A DNA stretch of 45,586 nt from Paludibacteraceae bacterium (GTDB lineage Bacteria; Bacteroidota; Bacteroidia; Bacteroidales; Paludibacteraceae). Below the pieces are notes generated by a model, which saw only the letters and a list, made by a program, of their open reading frames with translations, made no database searches and had not been told where the DNA came from. The translations under genes were made by a program, and so were the position numbers. The stretch spans positions 1 through 45,586 of the forward strand of contig JAKSKU010000020.1 of NCBI GenBank assembly GCA_024401565.1. The letters are read 5' to 3'. The first letter of the stretch is position 1. Each line of letters begins with the position of its first letter. Shown one piece after another: positions 33,236 through 40,692 of the stretch.

Positions 33236-33640
33236 ATGGATATTGGATCAATATTAAATCATACGGATGGCAATCTGACAATAGAGATGAATCTGCTTGG
33301 CAAAACGTATCAAATAAGTTCGTTCTCTACATCATTCACCCAGCCGACAGACGAAAAATTAGAGCCGCAGAGTGAAGTGTCGGGCGGTGTGCTCTCTATC
33401 ACAATGACGCAGACTCCGGACAAAGCCTTACTGCAATGGGCAAGCAGTCCGTATGTGCGAAGGAGCGGCGAGATAGTGTTTAGGAATGAGACGGGAACAC
33501 CACCGTTGTGCATCACCTTTTCGGAAGCCATCTGTCTCACTTTTTCTCAACGCACGAATGAGGAGCGAGGCACAGTGCTGTCGCTGTCTATTTCTTCCCA
33601 GACGGTATCGTTCAATCATGTGGTGTTGGAGAAAGCGTGA
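33236..33640 (+). CDS. Divergent Hcp/TssD paralogue 2
   Basis: A 134-residue, beta-rich protein of Hcp size. The start at 33236 follows AGGA by a few bases and avoids a 16-bp overlap with paralogue 1; an alternative start is 33209. Similarity to Hcp is faint but consistent: YQISSFSTSFTQPTDEKLEPQS, split into two halves, aligns with the C-S-Y-S-x-x-x-D block, and ALLQWASSPYVRRSGEIVF with the TxLxxMVxxxxPFNGSIVF region of the canonical copy. It could be a variant tube subunit or an adaptor. It is the last gene before an independent promoter. Confidence 0.55.
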   Translation: MDIGSILNHTDGNLTIEMNLLGKTYQISSFSTSFTQPTDEKLEPQSEVSGGVLSITMTQTPDKALLQWASSPYVRRSGEIVFRNETGTPPLCITFSEAICLTFSQRTNEERGTVLSLSISSQTVSFNHVVLEKA

Positions 33641-33649
33641 TTTTTTTGC

Positions 33650-33657
33650 TATCTTTG
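33650..33657 (+). promoter_or_regulatory. -7 box of the oxidoreductase promoter
   Basis: TATCTTTG, 9 nt after the stop of Hcp paralogue 2. GTTG (33625-33628) 21 bp upstream may serve as -33 box. It marks the end of the T6SS operon. Confidence 0.55.
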
Positions 33658-33684
33658 ATGCCGTCTAACTGAATTCGTAAAACA

Positions 33685-34329
33685 ATGAAAAAGATAGCTC
33701 TAGTGATAGGTGCCACTGGTGCCACAGGTAAGGACATCGTCTCTCAACTCTTGGATGACGCGGATTTTGAGACAGTCCATGTCTTTGCCAGACGTGATTT
33801 GTCTGTCCGCCATGACAAACTGCAGGTCCATGTCGTTGATTTCGACAAGATTGACGAGTGGAAGGACGCTCTGCGTGGCGACGTGCTGTTCTCTGCACTC
33901 GGCACCACTCTTAAACAGGCTGGCAGCCAAGATGCCCAGTGGAAGATCGACTACACCTACCAGTATGAGGTGGCTAGGGCTGCTCATGAAAACGGAGTGC
34001 CGACGATGTCTCTTGTCTCGTCTGCATGGGCTACTGCCGATTCTAAACTGTTCTATACCAGAATGAAAGGCCAGCTGGAGAAGGATGTCAAGAAACTTGG
34101 GTTCAAGAGTGTGACTATCATGCGACCACCGTCTTTAATAAGAAAAGACACCGACAGATTTGGAGAAAGAGTCAGCGTCAAACTGCTTCAGGGTCTTAAC
34201 AAAATCGGTATCTTGAGATCTATCAGACCAATGCCGACATCCCAAGTGGCTCACGCAATGATCTCTTTGGCTAAAGATGCAAAAGAGGGCATCGCAACGT
34301 TGGAACCAAAAGATATTTGGATGATTTGA
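33685..34329 (+). CDS. NAD(P)-binding SDR-type oxidoreductase
   Basis: A 214-residue Rossmann-fold protein. The dinucleotide-binding motif GATGATGKDIVSQLL is at residues 9-23, followed by VHVFARRDLS, DVLFSALGTTLKQAGS and the VSSAWA/YTRMKGQLEKDV catalytic-type region (Ser ... YxxxK-like). It belongs to the atypical SDR/NAD(P)H-binding group that includes HTATIP2-like proteins; substrate unknown. It has its own promoter and is not part of the T6SS machinery by sequence. Confidence 0.8.
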   Translation: MKKIALVIGATGATGKDIVSQLLDDADFETVHVFARRDLSVRHDKLQVHVVDFDKIDEWKDALRGDVLFSALGTTLKQAGSQDAQWKIDYTYQYEVARAAHENGVPTMSLVSSAWATADSKLFYTRMKGQLEKDVKKLGFKSVTIMRPPSLIRKDTDRFGERVSVKLLQGLNKIGILRSIRPMPTSQVAHAMISLAKDAKEGIATLEPKDIWMI

Positions 34330-34509
34330 TGGCTTTGCTATTTCCCATTCCTTTTAGTTCACTGTTTTTGTGATATTTGGACGAAAAAGAAAGCCGAGGG
34401 ATATACTTTTCTTAAAAAAACTTAAAATATGCGTAAACAATTGTTCTTATGTAAGTTTTAGGGTTGGTAGACATTAATGAATTGTCTATTTTTGAAAAGG
34501 TTTAATATC

Positions 34510-34971
34510 ATGGGCAGAAGACATTTTATTATTATAACATCCATATTGACGGTTCTCTTGTATATGTTCATCACGAACGGTTGCACGGGAAAGACACAAG
34601 GATCACAGTTATCCTGTGAAGAAAGAGCTTTAGATTATTGGGTAAAAGGAATCACTGCTCCAAAAGAATCAATCAAAGAAGTAATAAGAGTGTCTGATTC
34701 CACATACGCATGTTTGGCGGAGGTGGATAACGAAGGTCCATGTTTCTATGTATATTCTACCCTTGTGGACAACAAATACTGCAAAGGTTTTGGCGTGTTT
34801 TTTCCAACATCTGGAGCTATAGGGGATTGTATGGAGATAAAGGATGACAATGGAGAACCTCTCGATAAGCACAAGAACCTAGATCTTTGGAATAAAAAGA
34901 TGGATGAAACCATCATTAGTATTTTAAGGACAATGAAGGATGAGGATTGGGCTTATATATCTAAAGAATGA
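34510..34971 (+). CDS. Small lipoprotein of unknown function
   Basis: A 153-residue protein starting MGRRHFIIITSILTVLLYM with lipobox TNGC, giving Cys25. An upstream in-frame start (34477) was rejected because it spoils the signal. The remainder (for example EEVIRVSDSTYACLAEVDNE-like region at residues 50-70) is a compact alpha/beta domain with four Cys. No domain is recognised. The gene stands alone between two spacers and is followed by a terminator. Being small, exported and inside a T6SS region, an immunity role is conceivable but there is no adjacent effector. Confidence 0.6.
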   Translation: MGRRHFIIITSILTVLLYMFITNGCTGKTQGSQLSCEERALDYWVKGITAPKESIKEVIRVSDSTYACLAEVDNEGPCFYVYSTLVDNKYCKGFGVFFPTSGAIGDCMEIKDDNGEPLDKHKNLDLWNKKMDETIISILRTMKDEDWAYISKE

Positions 34972-35000
34972 TAAAATAATATGAATTAAATAATTATTAT

Positions 35001-35036
35001 GAGCGGTGGTCACAGAGTTGTGATTTCCGCTCTTTC
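35001..35036 (+). terminator. Terminator after the lipoprotein gene
   Basis: Outer stem GAGCGG/CCGCTC (35001-35006 with 35027-35032), inner stem TCACA/TGTGA (35010-35014 with 35019-35023), followed by TTTC. Internal loop of three bases per side. Confidence 0.6.
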
Positions 35037-35061
35037 TATATTTAAATAGAGGAAAATCTAG

Positions 35062-35069
35062 TATCTTTG
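35062..35069 (+). promoter_or_regulatory. -7 box of the first NUDIX gene
   Basis: TATCTTTG, 24 nt before the ATG. No clear -33 box. Confidence 0.5.
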
Positions 35070-35093
35070 AGTAGAATTTAGAAAAGTGAAATT

Positions 35094-35531
35094 ATGAGCT
35101 ATACATACGAATACCCACGACCAGCGGTCACAGCCGATTGTGTCGTCATCACCAGAGAGGAATATCCAAAGGTTTTGCTGATTCAGCGTGGCCATGATCC
35201 GTACAAGGGATATTGGGCCTTTCCTGGCGGGTTTATGGATATGGATGAGACGGTGGAGGCGTGTGCCATCAGAGAGTTGGAAGAGGAGACAGGCACGAAA
35301 TTGAGTGATATACATCAGATAGGATGCTATTCAAAGGTTGACCGTGATCCACGTGGCCGAACAGTCACGGTGGCGTTTCTTGCTTTAGTCGACAAACCAC
35401 TTGATGTCAAGGGCCTTGATGATGCCGCAAAAGCAGAGTGGATAAAACTGTCGGAGTTGCCACGGCTGGCCTTCGATCACGATGAGATCATTAAAGATGC
35501 CATAGCGTTAGCAAACCGGCTAATTGGTTGA
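35094..35531 (+). CDS. NUDIX hydrolase
   Basis: A 145-residue NUDIX hydrolase. The NUDIX box is complete: GGFMDMDETVEACAIRELEE plus ETG (G-x5-E-x7-RE-x-x-EE-x-G), near residues 44-67. These enzymes hydrolyse nucleoside diphosphates linked to another group (X), such as ADP-ribose or oxidised nucleotides; the RDPRGRTVTVAFLALV block is typical of the ADP-ribose pyrophosphatase/NrtR-like group. It faces a second, related NUDIX gene and shares a terminator with it. Confidence 0.88.
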   Translation: MSYTYEYPRPAVTADCVVITREEYPKVLLIQRGHDPYKGYWAFPGGFMDMDETVEACAIRELEEETGTKLSDIHQIGCYSKVDRDPRGRTVTVAFLALVDKPLDVKGLDDAAKAEWIKLSELPRLAFDHDEIIKDAIALANRLIG

Positions 35532-35536
35532 AAAAC

Positions 35537-35572
35537 AAAAAAATGGAATGAAGAAATTCATTCCATTTTTTT
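35537..35572. terminator. Bidirectional terminator between the two NUDIX genes
   Basis: Perfect 16-bp stem (35537-35552 with 35557-35572) around GAAA, with A-rich and T-rich ends. Serves both converging genes. Confidence 0.85.
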
Positions 35573-35590
35573 ATTGTCGGAGAAACCTGT

Positions 35591-36268
35591 TTAGAAGACG
35601 TTTCTGTTCCAAATCTGTTCTTTATATTTTTCTTCGTCGAATGCGTAGAGTGTGCCAGGGCGGCCAACACTGCGTACTCGTTCTTTCGTAGGCACAACAT
35701 AACCAAGAGTCAGCATCTTTTTATGGAAATTGCGTCGATCTAACTCATGTCCTAGCACAACTTCATATATTGTAAGCAGTTGTGTCATTGTGAACGACTT
35801 GTTTAGAAGATGGAATACAAGCGGCTCATACATTATTTTCCAACGAAGTTTATCCAACGCCATTCTTATAATCTCCTGATGGTCGAACGCAAGTTCTGGC
35901 AGATCTTTCACTGGGAACCATTTGGCCTGCACTGCATCGTCTCCAGCAATGACCGAATATTTCTCCTGACGCACAAACGCCAAGAAGGCGATTGTCATCA
36001 CTCGTTCACGTGGGTCTCGGTCGACAGCTGTGAATGTGTGGAACTGCTCTACATATATGTCCTCCACACCTGTTTCCTCCTGAAGTTCACGCAAAGCACC
36101 TTCCTCGGCAGTCTCATTCATTCTTACGAAACCACCGGGTAGAGCCCATGTTCCTTTATATGGCTCAATACCTCTTTCGATTAACAAAAGGTTGAGCGAT
36201 TCACCGTCGAATCCAAAAACGACACAGTCTGTTGTGACCGACGGATGGGGATGTTCATATGTATACAT
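35591..36268 (-). CDS. NUDIX-domain transcriptional regulator (NrtR-like)
   Basis: A 225-residue protein. Residues 1-150 are a NUDIX domain like that of the convergent gene (YTYEHPHPSVTTDCVVFGFD; NUDIX box GGFVRMNETAEEGALRELQE). Residues about 155-225 (LTIYEVVLGHELDRRNFHKK, MLTLGYVVPT, then RPGTLYAFDEEKYKE) form the winged-helix DNA-binding domain of NrtR-type regulators. NrtR represses NAD synthesis or salvage genes and releases DNA when it binds ADP-ribose. Other NrtR-like members regulate sugar genes, so the target is open. The NUDIX box Glu residues look intact, so it may still hydrolyse. Confidence 0.85.
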   Translation of the reverse strand: MYTYEHPHPSVTTDCVVFGFDGESLNLLLIERGIEPYKGTWALPGGFVRMNETAEEGALRELQEETGVEDIYVEQFHTFTAVDRDPRERVMTIAFLAFVRQEKYSVIAGDDAVQAKWFPVKDLPELAFDHQEIIRMALDKLRWKIMYEPLVFHLLNKSFTMTQLLTIYEVVLGHELDRRNFHKKMLTLGYVVPTKERVRSVGRPGTLYAFDEEKYKEQIWNRNVF

Positions 36269-36385
36269 AGTCGTAGTGAATACTTTTGGTTTTCACCGCA
36301 AATTTAAACATATTTTCCAAAAAAAGATACAAATTATGTCACTTCTACACAAAATTAATGCGTCTGCATATAAAATATTCTATTT

Positions 36386-36418
36386 TTTGTGATGGTTTGA
36401 GGCAAATTCATAAATTTG
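36386..36418 (+). promoter_or_regulatory. Promoter of the nitroreductase gene
   Basis: -33 box TTTG (36386-36389), 21-bp gap, -7 box TAAATTTG (36411-36418). ATG is 23 nt further. Confidence 0.6.
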
Positions 36419-36441
36419 CCGAATAAAAAAGAGATTAAGTT

Positions 36442-37125
36442 ATGACGTTACTTGAAGCAATAGAGGCGCGTCATTCGGTCAGAAAATACAAGGATATACC
36501 TCTGCCTGAAGATGTGATTGCCGTAATTAAACAAAAAATAGATCAGGTCAATTCAGAAGGGAATCTGCATATCCAGCTCATCACTAACGAGCCAAAAGGA
36601 TTCAAGAGTATTCTGAACTATGGCTTGTTTGGAGGCATTTCAAACTATTTCGTAGTGGCAGGCAAGATAGCTGATGATTTAGACGAGAGGGCCGGCTACT
36701 ATGGCGAACAACTTGTTCTTTTAGCCCAACAGCTTGGCCTAAACACTTGTTGGGCTGGATTGACGTATAAAAAAGTGGAGGGCACTTATACCCTGGGCGA
36801 CGGAGAGAAAATCGTCTGCTATATTGCTCTTGGTTATGGTGAGACGCAAGGGACTGAGCGTAAGCATCGTTCTATATCAGAAATAAGCAACGTCAGTGAT
36901 GACACTCCGGATTGGTTTCGCAAGGGTGTGGAGGCCGCGCGTTTGGCCCCAACTGCCGTCAACCAGCAGAAATTCTTTTTGGAGTATGTTGGGGAGCAAA
37001 ATGGCAAACCTCTTGTAAAGGCGAAAAAGAAGTTTTCATTGGCTGGCTATACCTCGTTGGATCTAGGTATTGTAAAACTGCATTTTGAAATTGGTGCAGG
37101 CAAAGATAAATTTGAATGGTGCTGA
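36442..37125 (+). CDS. Nitroreductase-family protein (putative TM nitroreductase type)
   Basis: A 227-residue flavin-dependent nitroreductase-like protein. EAIEARHSVRKYKDIPLPED is the FMN phosphate-binding start of the family (xRRSxRxY). YYGEQLVLLAQQLGLNTCWAG and IALGYGETQG are the other conserved blocks. The C-terminal AARLAPTAVNQQKFFLEYVG segment gives the duplicated half typical of the 'TM nitroreductase' group, which folds as one chain instead of a homodimer. Substrate unknown. The next gene starts 17 bp downstream, so both likely form one operon. Confidence 0.85.
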   Translation: MTLLEAIEARHSVRKYKDIPLPEDVIAVIKQKIDQVNSEGNLHIQLITNEPKGFKSILNYGLFGGISNYFVVAGKIADDLDERAGYYGEQLVLLAQQLGLNTCWAGLTYKKVEGTYTLGDGEKIVCYIALGYGETQGTERKHRSISEISNVSDDTPDWFRKGVEAARLAPTAVNQQKFFLEYVGEQNGKPLVKAKKKFSLAGYTSLDLGIVKLHFEIGAGKDKFEWC

Positions 37126-37142
37126 TAATCAATTGCTAAAGT

Positions 37143-37727
37143 ATGCCGATAGAACTCCTTCCGTCGATAATGTTTGCTATTTTTGCGGTCGGCTATACTC
37201 CAGGTCCGGCCAATCTGTATGCGTTGGCCTGTGTGTTGAAATATGGGCGAAAACGGGCGTTAAGGATGTGGCAGGGAGAACTTGTTGGCTTTTGGATTGC
37301 CGTGAGTGTGTTGGCATTGCTGACTCATTTTCTAGGGGACGTGTTGGGAGAATACGTCAGGTGGCTCAAGTATTTGGGTAGTGTGTATATGTTATGGCTT
37401 GCGTGGAAAATGTATCATCGTGCCGACGTTGGGGAAGGAGACGCCAAGGAGTGCTCGTTTGCGTCGGGAATGGTTGTGCAGCTTACTAATGCCAAGATGA
37501 TGCTGTTTGACCTGACAGCATTTTCAGTGTATGTGTTGCCATATTCCAACCGTCTTTCAGATCTTTTTGTCGTTGCCGCATTGCTTACGATAGCGGGTCC
37601 AGGAGGCAATCTGGTTTGGTTGCTTGCCGGTTCTTTTCTACGGAAATTTTTTGTCGAGTATATGAAGCAGATAAATATTGTAATGTCTCTTCTTTTGGCA
37701 TTATGTGCTGTCTATATAATTATATAA
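37143..37727 (+). CDS. LysE/RhtB-family amino-acid exporter
   Basis: A 194-residue membrane protein with about six helices. The N-terminal VGYTPGPANLYALACVLKYG matches the LysE/RhtB signature (PGPN at the first helix; here PGPAN). Such exporters expel amino acids or their analogues. Helix regions are near residues 5-25, 40-60, 68-88, 110-130, 140-160 and 170-192. Its start is 17 bp after the nitroreductase stop. Confidence 0.85.
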   Translation: MPIELLPSIMFAIFAVGYTPGPANLYALACVLKYGRKRALRMWQGELVGFWIAVSVLALLTHFLGDVLGEYVRWLKYLGSVYMLWLAWKMYHRADVGEGDAKECSFASGMVVQLTNAKMMLFDLTAFSVYVLPYSNRLSDLFVVAALLTIAGPGGNLVWLLAGSFLRKFFVEYMKQINIVMSLLLALCAVYIII

Positions 37728-37927
37728 ATAATTGAAAATAAGTCTTTGGGATTGTCTGTGGTAAATGACGGCACGTTTTCTCTTTCTTATTAACAGGACG
37801 ACACGACGTAAGAACCATAACAAATAAAAACGCGTGGACTGCTTCAAATTTGTGTTTTATATAAGTTGTTGAATTTTATATTATTGTGCTTTATTTCTTT
37901 TTTAGGGCTAATTTTATGGCGGTTTTA

Positions 37928-37959
37928 TTTGGAGAAAGTATGAATAGATATTAATTTTG
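37928..37959 (+). promoter_or_regulatory. Promoter of the hcp-tssB-tssC operon
   Basis: -33 box TTTG (37928-37931), 20-bp gap, -7 box TAATTTTG (37952-37959). The leader is about 100 nt. The rest of the 342-bp spacer (37728-38069) shows no gene and no other clear signal. A long leader fits a highly expressed needle gene. Confidence 0.7.
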
Positions 37960-38069
37960 CACGCGAAAAATTACGGTAACAGCAAAAAAACATTCTATTT
38001 AAGTAGGATTAGTTTTTTACGAAGGTGAACGTATGTTTAGTTATTAATTAATGTATTTATTTTAAAGTT

Positions 38070-38462
38070 ATGGCGTTTAGATCCACTTTAAATTTAGGCG
38101 AAAAAGAGTACGATGTGCTCGAGTGCAGTTATTCACTTAAGCGTGATGTTGATTCAAAAGGTCGTCCATCCTCAAACATTTACGGCGGTCGCATCTCTGT
38201 CAGAGTAGAGTCAACAGAAGACACAACAATCTTGGAGACTATGGTCAACCAGTTCAAACCCTTCAATGGAAGCATTGTGTTCAAAAAGGGAGACGAAGAG
38301 GGAAAGATGAAAGAGCTTTCTTTTGAGAATGCTTACATCATCGAGTATGCCGAAGGTATTGATATCATCGGTAGCGCTCCTATGTCAATCAATGTTACAA
38401 TTTCTGCTCAAATCATAAAGATTGGTGGTGCAGAATATGAGGAAAATTGGCCAAAGGCTTAA
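38070..38462 (+). CDS. hcp: T6SS tube protein Hcp (TssD), canonical
   Basis: A 130-residue canonical subtype iii Hcp/TssD, the subunit of the contractile-injection tube that is ejected with effectors. The conserved stretch is LGEKEYDVLECSYSLKRDVD, then SKGRPSS and YGGRISVRVES, followed by PFNGSIVFKKGDEEGKMKEL and the C-terminal INVTISAQIIKIGGAEYEEN. This is clearly the best match of the three Hcp copies in the window. It leads its own operon with tssB and tssC and therefore has independent control from the baseplate operon. Length is as usual (about 130). Confidence 0.93.
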   Translation: MAFRSTLNLGEKEYDVLECSYSLKRDVDSKGRPSSNIYGGRISVRVESTEDTTILETMVNQFKPFNGSIVFKKGDEEGKMKELSFENAYIIEYAEGIDIIGSAPMSINVTISAQIIKIGGAEYEENWPKA

Positions 38463-38541
38463 ATGCGTTTTTAGGGAGAAGGGCATGACGTTGCCTTTCT
38501 TCCTTTCTTTTTTGAATGTTTTGAATTTTATTAAACGCAAG

Positions 38542-38997
38542 ATGGGAATTCTAAATTATGGAATCGGAGGCAACGAACGTCCTGTTGAGGCTTCGGAAGC
38601 AATAGGGAATATACCGCAGAACCGCACTTTGTTTGTCGGTAAGTTGACGTCTGAGGATCCGATAAATCCGGAAACAGTGGAGGGATTAAAGACCATTGAA
38701 GACGTGTATGCCAAGTATCAGCCTAATGTAGATGTTGAGTTTGAGACCATGGATGGAGAATCTGTCAGAGAAAACTTCAGATTTTCAAATACTGCTGATT
38801 TTCAAGTAAAACAGATGACGGAACATAGCAGTTTCTTGAAAGGATTGTCTATAGAACAGGATTTTTATGAGAAATTGATAAAGCAGCTTCGTACCAACAA
38901 AGTGCTTCAGAAGGCGTTGGAAAACGAAGAGTCGCGTCAAGGAATGATAGATGCTCTTACCAAGTTGAGAGAGGAACTAAAAGAATCTGGGATCTAA
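38542..38997 (+). CDS. tssB: T6SS sheath small subunit TssB
   Basis: A 151-residue TssB. It assembles with TssC into the contractile sheath around the Hcp tube. Visible blocks: NRTLFVGKLTSEDPINPETV, VDVEFETMDGESVRENFRFS and the C-terminal KALENEESRQGMIDALTKLR helix. An in-frame extension to 38422 overlaps the end of hcp in another frame and is not coding. Distance to hcp is 79 bp and to tssC 12 bp. Confidence 0.9.
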   Translation: MGILNYGIGGNERPVEASEAIGNIPQNRTLFVGKLTSEDPINPETVEGLKTIEDVYAKYQPNVDVEFETMDGESVRENFRFSNTADFQVKQMTEHSSFLKGLSIEQDFYEKLIKQLRTNKVLQKALENEESRQGMIDALTKLREELKESGI

Positions 38998-39009
38998 AAT
39001 TTAACGTCT

Positions 39010-40380
39010 ATGGCTGATATTCAAGCTCAACGTATTCAGACTGCAGCGTCTGAATTAAATGAAAACAGGGGTTCTGGTAAATCGTTGGAGGCGTCATTGG
39101 GGATGTTGGCTCGATATGGAGGCTTTTCATTTCTGGAGAATGCAATCGATGGGCTGCAAAACATGAATCCGGAGCGTAAGGCTCGCAAAAAAATGTTCCT
39201 TGTTGAGGAGCAAAAGAAGAAGGAAAGAGAAACACTAGCTAATAAAATAGATCTTTGGATAGAGATGCTTGCCAACAGCAAGAATGTTCCGGAGATGGTA
39301 GAACAATGCGAAACAAAGGCTTTGTCGGTAAGTAAACTATTGGCTAAGAATCAGTTGGTGGCTGTGGAGACGGTAAAAGATTTGGAGCAGTCGTATCGAG
39401 CTATCCAACTGTTTTATAAGAATACAGAGGAGAGCAAACTGAACAATGTCACTGTCATGAATGCTACAATGGAGCAACTGACAGATCTTGACAACAGTCG
39501 GTTTATCGACCATGTGGAGGAGGAACTCAAGCAGAACTATGATCGTCTGGATTTGCGCAACAATTATGGCTTACTTGTTGTGCCTGGCTATCTTGGCTCC
39601 AACATGGTGCTCGACAAATGGTCAAAAATTGCCAATGCAAACAAAGTGATGTTGTTCACCGACTTTGCCGACTTGGATCAACCGGACGATGTGGTGGACA
39701 TGTTCACTTCTGCCGATCATGCCGGAGGAGACACCTATAAGAGCAATACCGTCATGTGCTGCAATTGGTTGGTGGGGCGCAACGCCTACAAGGAATTGGG
39801 AGAGGACGAGGATTTGCATGTGTCACCAGCAGCCGCGCTTGCAGGAAAAGTCTACACCACATTGATGTCTCAGGTTACTGCAGGTAAGAAATATGGTGGT
39901 TTGAATGAGGTGGAATCGGTTGTGTTTCCGCTTCGTAAGAGTGAGATTTCATTGCTTGAGTCGATAGGGTTGGTGCCGATGGTCAATGAGTATGGCAAGG
40001 TGATGGCGTTCTCCGCAAAGACACTGTTTAATGGCGACAACTTGGGTCTGCAGACGTATTCAGTGGTGAGAGTGTTCGATTATGTGACAAAGGTGTTGTT
40101 CGACTTCTTGAACCGTCGTTCGTTTGAAAATTGGAGCGGTAAAACGGAAAGAGACCTTCGAAGCCAGATTGTTAAGTTTTTGGATAGTATTCAGGGTCCA
40201 GACAAGTTGATCGAACGATCAAAAGTTCTTCGTTTGGAGCAAGATCCGAATCAGAAAGACAGAATATATCTAGATATACATATCACACCATACTTTCCTG
40301 CTAAAAGTTTTGTGATTAAACTAGACGGAACGAAGGGCGATGATGAGGCCAACTGGAATAGTGAATACTCTCAGGGGTAG
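39010..40380 (+). CDS. tssC: T6SS sheath large subunit TssC
   Basis: A 456-residue TssC, large subunit of the sheath. A long helical N-terminal half contains the sites pulled by ClpV. Its conserved part includes NKVMLFTDFADLDQPDDVVD, NWLVGRNAYKELGEDEDLHV, the SPAAALAGKVYTTL block and VFDYVTKVLFDFLNRRSFEN. Family length is about 450-500. It lies 12 bp after tssB. A -7-like sequence (TATTTTTG, 40381-40388) follows the stop at once. Confidence 0.93.
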   Translation: MADIQAQRIQTAASELNENRGSGKSLEASLGMLARYGGFSFLENAIDGLQNMNPERKARKKMFLVEEQKKKERETLANKIDLWIEMLANSKNVPEMVEQCETKALSVSKLLAKNQLVAVETVKDLEQSYRAIQLFYKNTEESKLNNVTVMNATMEQLTDLDNSRFIDHVEEELKQNYDRLDLRNNYGLLVVPGYLGSNMVLDKWSKIANANKVMLFTDFADLDQPDDVVDMFTSADHAGGDTYKSNTVMCCNWLVGRNAYKELGEDEDLHVSPAAALAGKVYTTLMSQVTAGKKYGGLNEVESVVFPLRKSEISLLESIGLVPMVNEYGKVMAFSAKTLFNGDNLGLQTYSVVRVFDYVTKVLFDFLNRRSFENWSGKTERDLRSQIVKFLDSIQGPDKLIERSKVLRLEQDPNQKDRIYLDIHITPYFPAKSFVIKLDGTKGDDEANWNSEYSQG

Positions 40381-40692
40381 TATTTTTGTTTAGTTGGACA
40401 ACGCGTCTATAAATGCCTTATATTCAGCGATATTTGCGACAAATTTTGGCTAGACTGCATAGACGAACTGAGACCCTTTTTAGTTCTGGGTTATTTCATT
40501 TTGTTTGGATCTCATTTGTTTGTTTGGTCTCCAATTATTCGGTGTTTTCCACAAAGGAAGATGCCGATAGTCGCAATTCAATAATGGATGGTAACGCGTC
40601 TATAAACGCATTATTGTTTGTCAAATTTTTTGAAGTCATATACGAAAATCATTACAGATGCGAAAAAACTCTGTCGATACAATGTTTTAACA
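40381..40692. other. 312-bp spacer after tssC with a 21-bp direct repeat
   Basis: AACGCGTCTATAAA(T/C)GC(C/A)TTA occurs at 40400-40420 and 40593-40613 (19 of 21 identical), 193 bp apart. There is a -7-like TATTTTTG at 40381 and no gene I can support; the small ORF 40413-40751 has atypical composition and overlaps the PD40 gene. This spacer separates the sheath genes from the adhesin module. Confidence 0.55.

Noticed and set aside
34510-34971. T6SS immunity lipoprotein
   Set aside because: No adjacent effector-like gene and no known immunity fold is visible; the T6SS operon ends before it.
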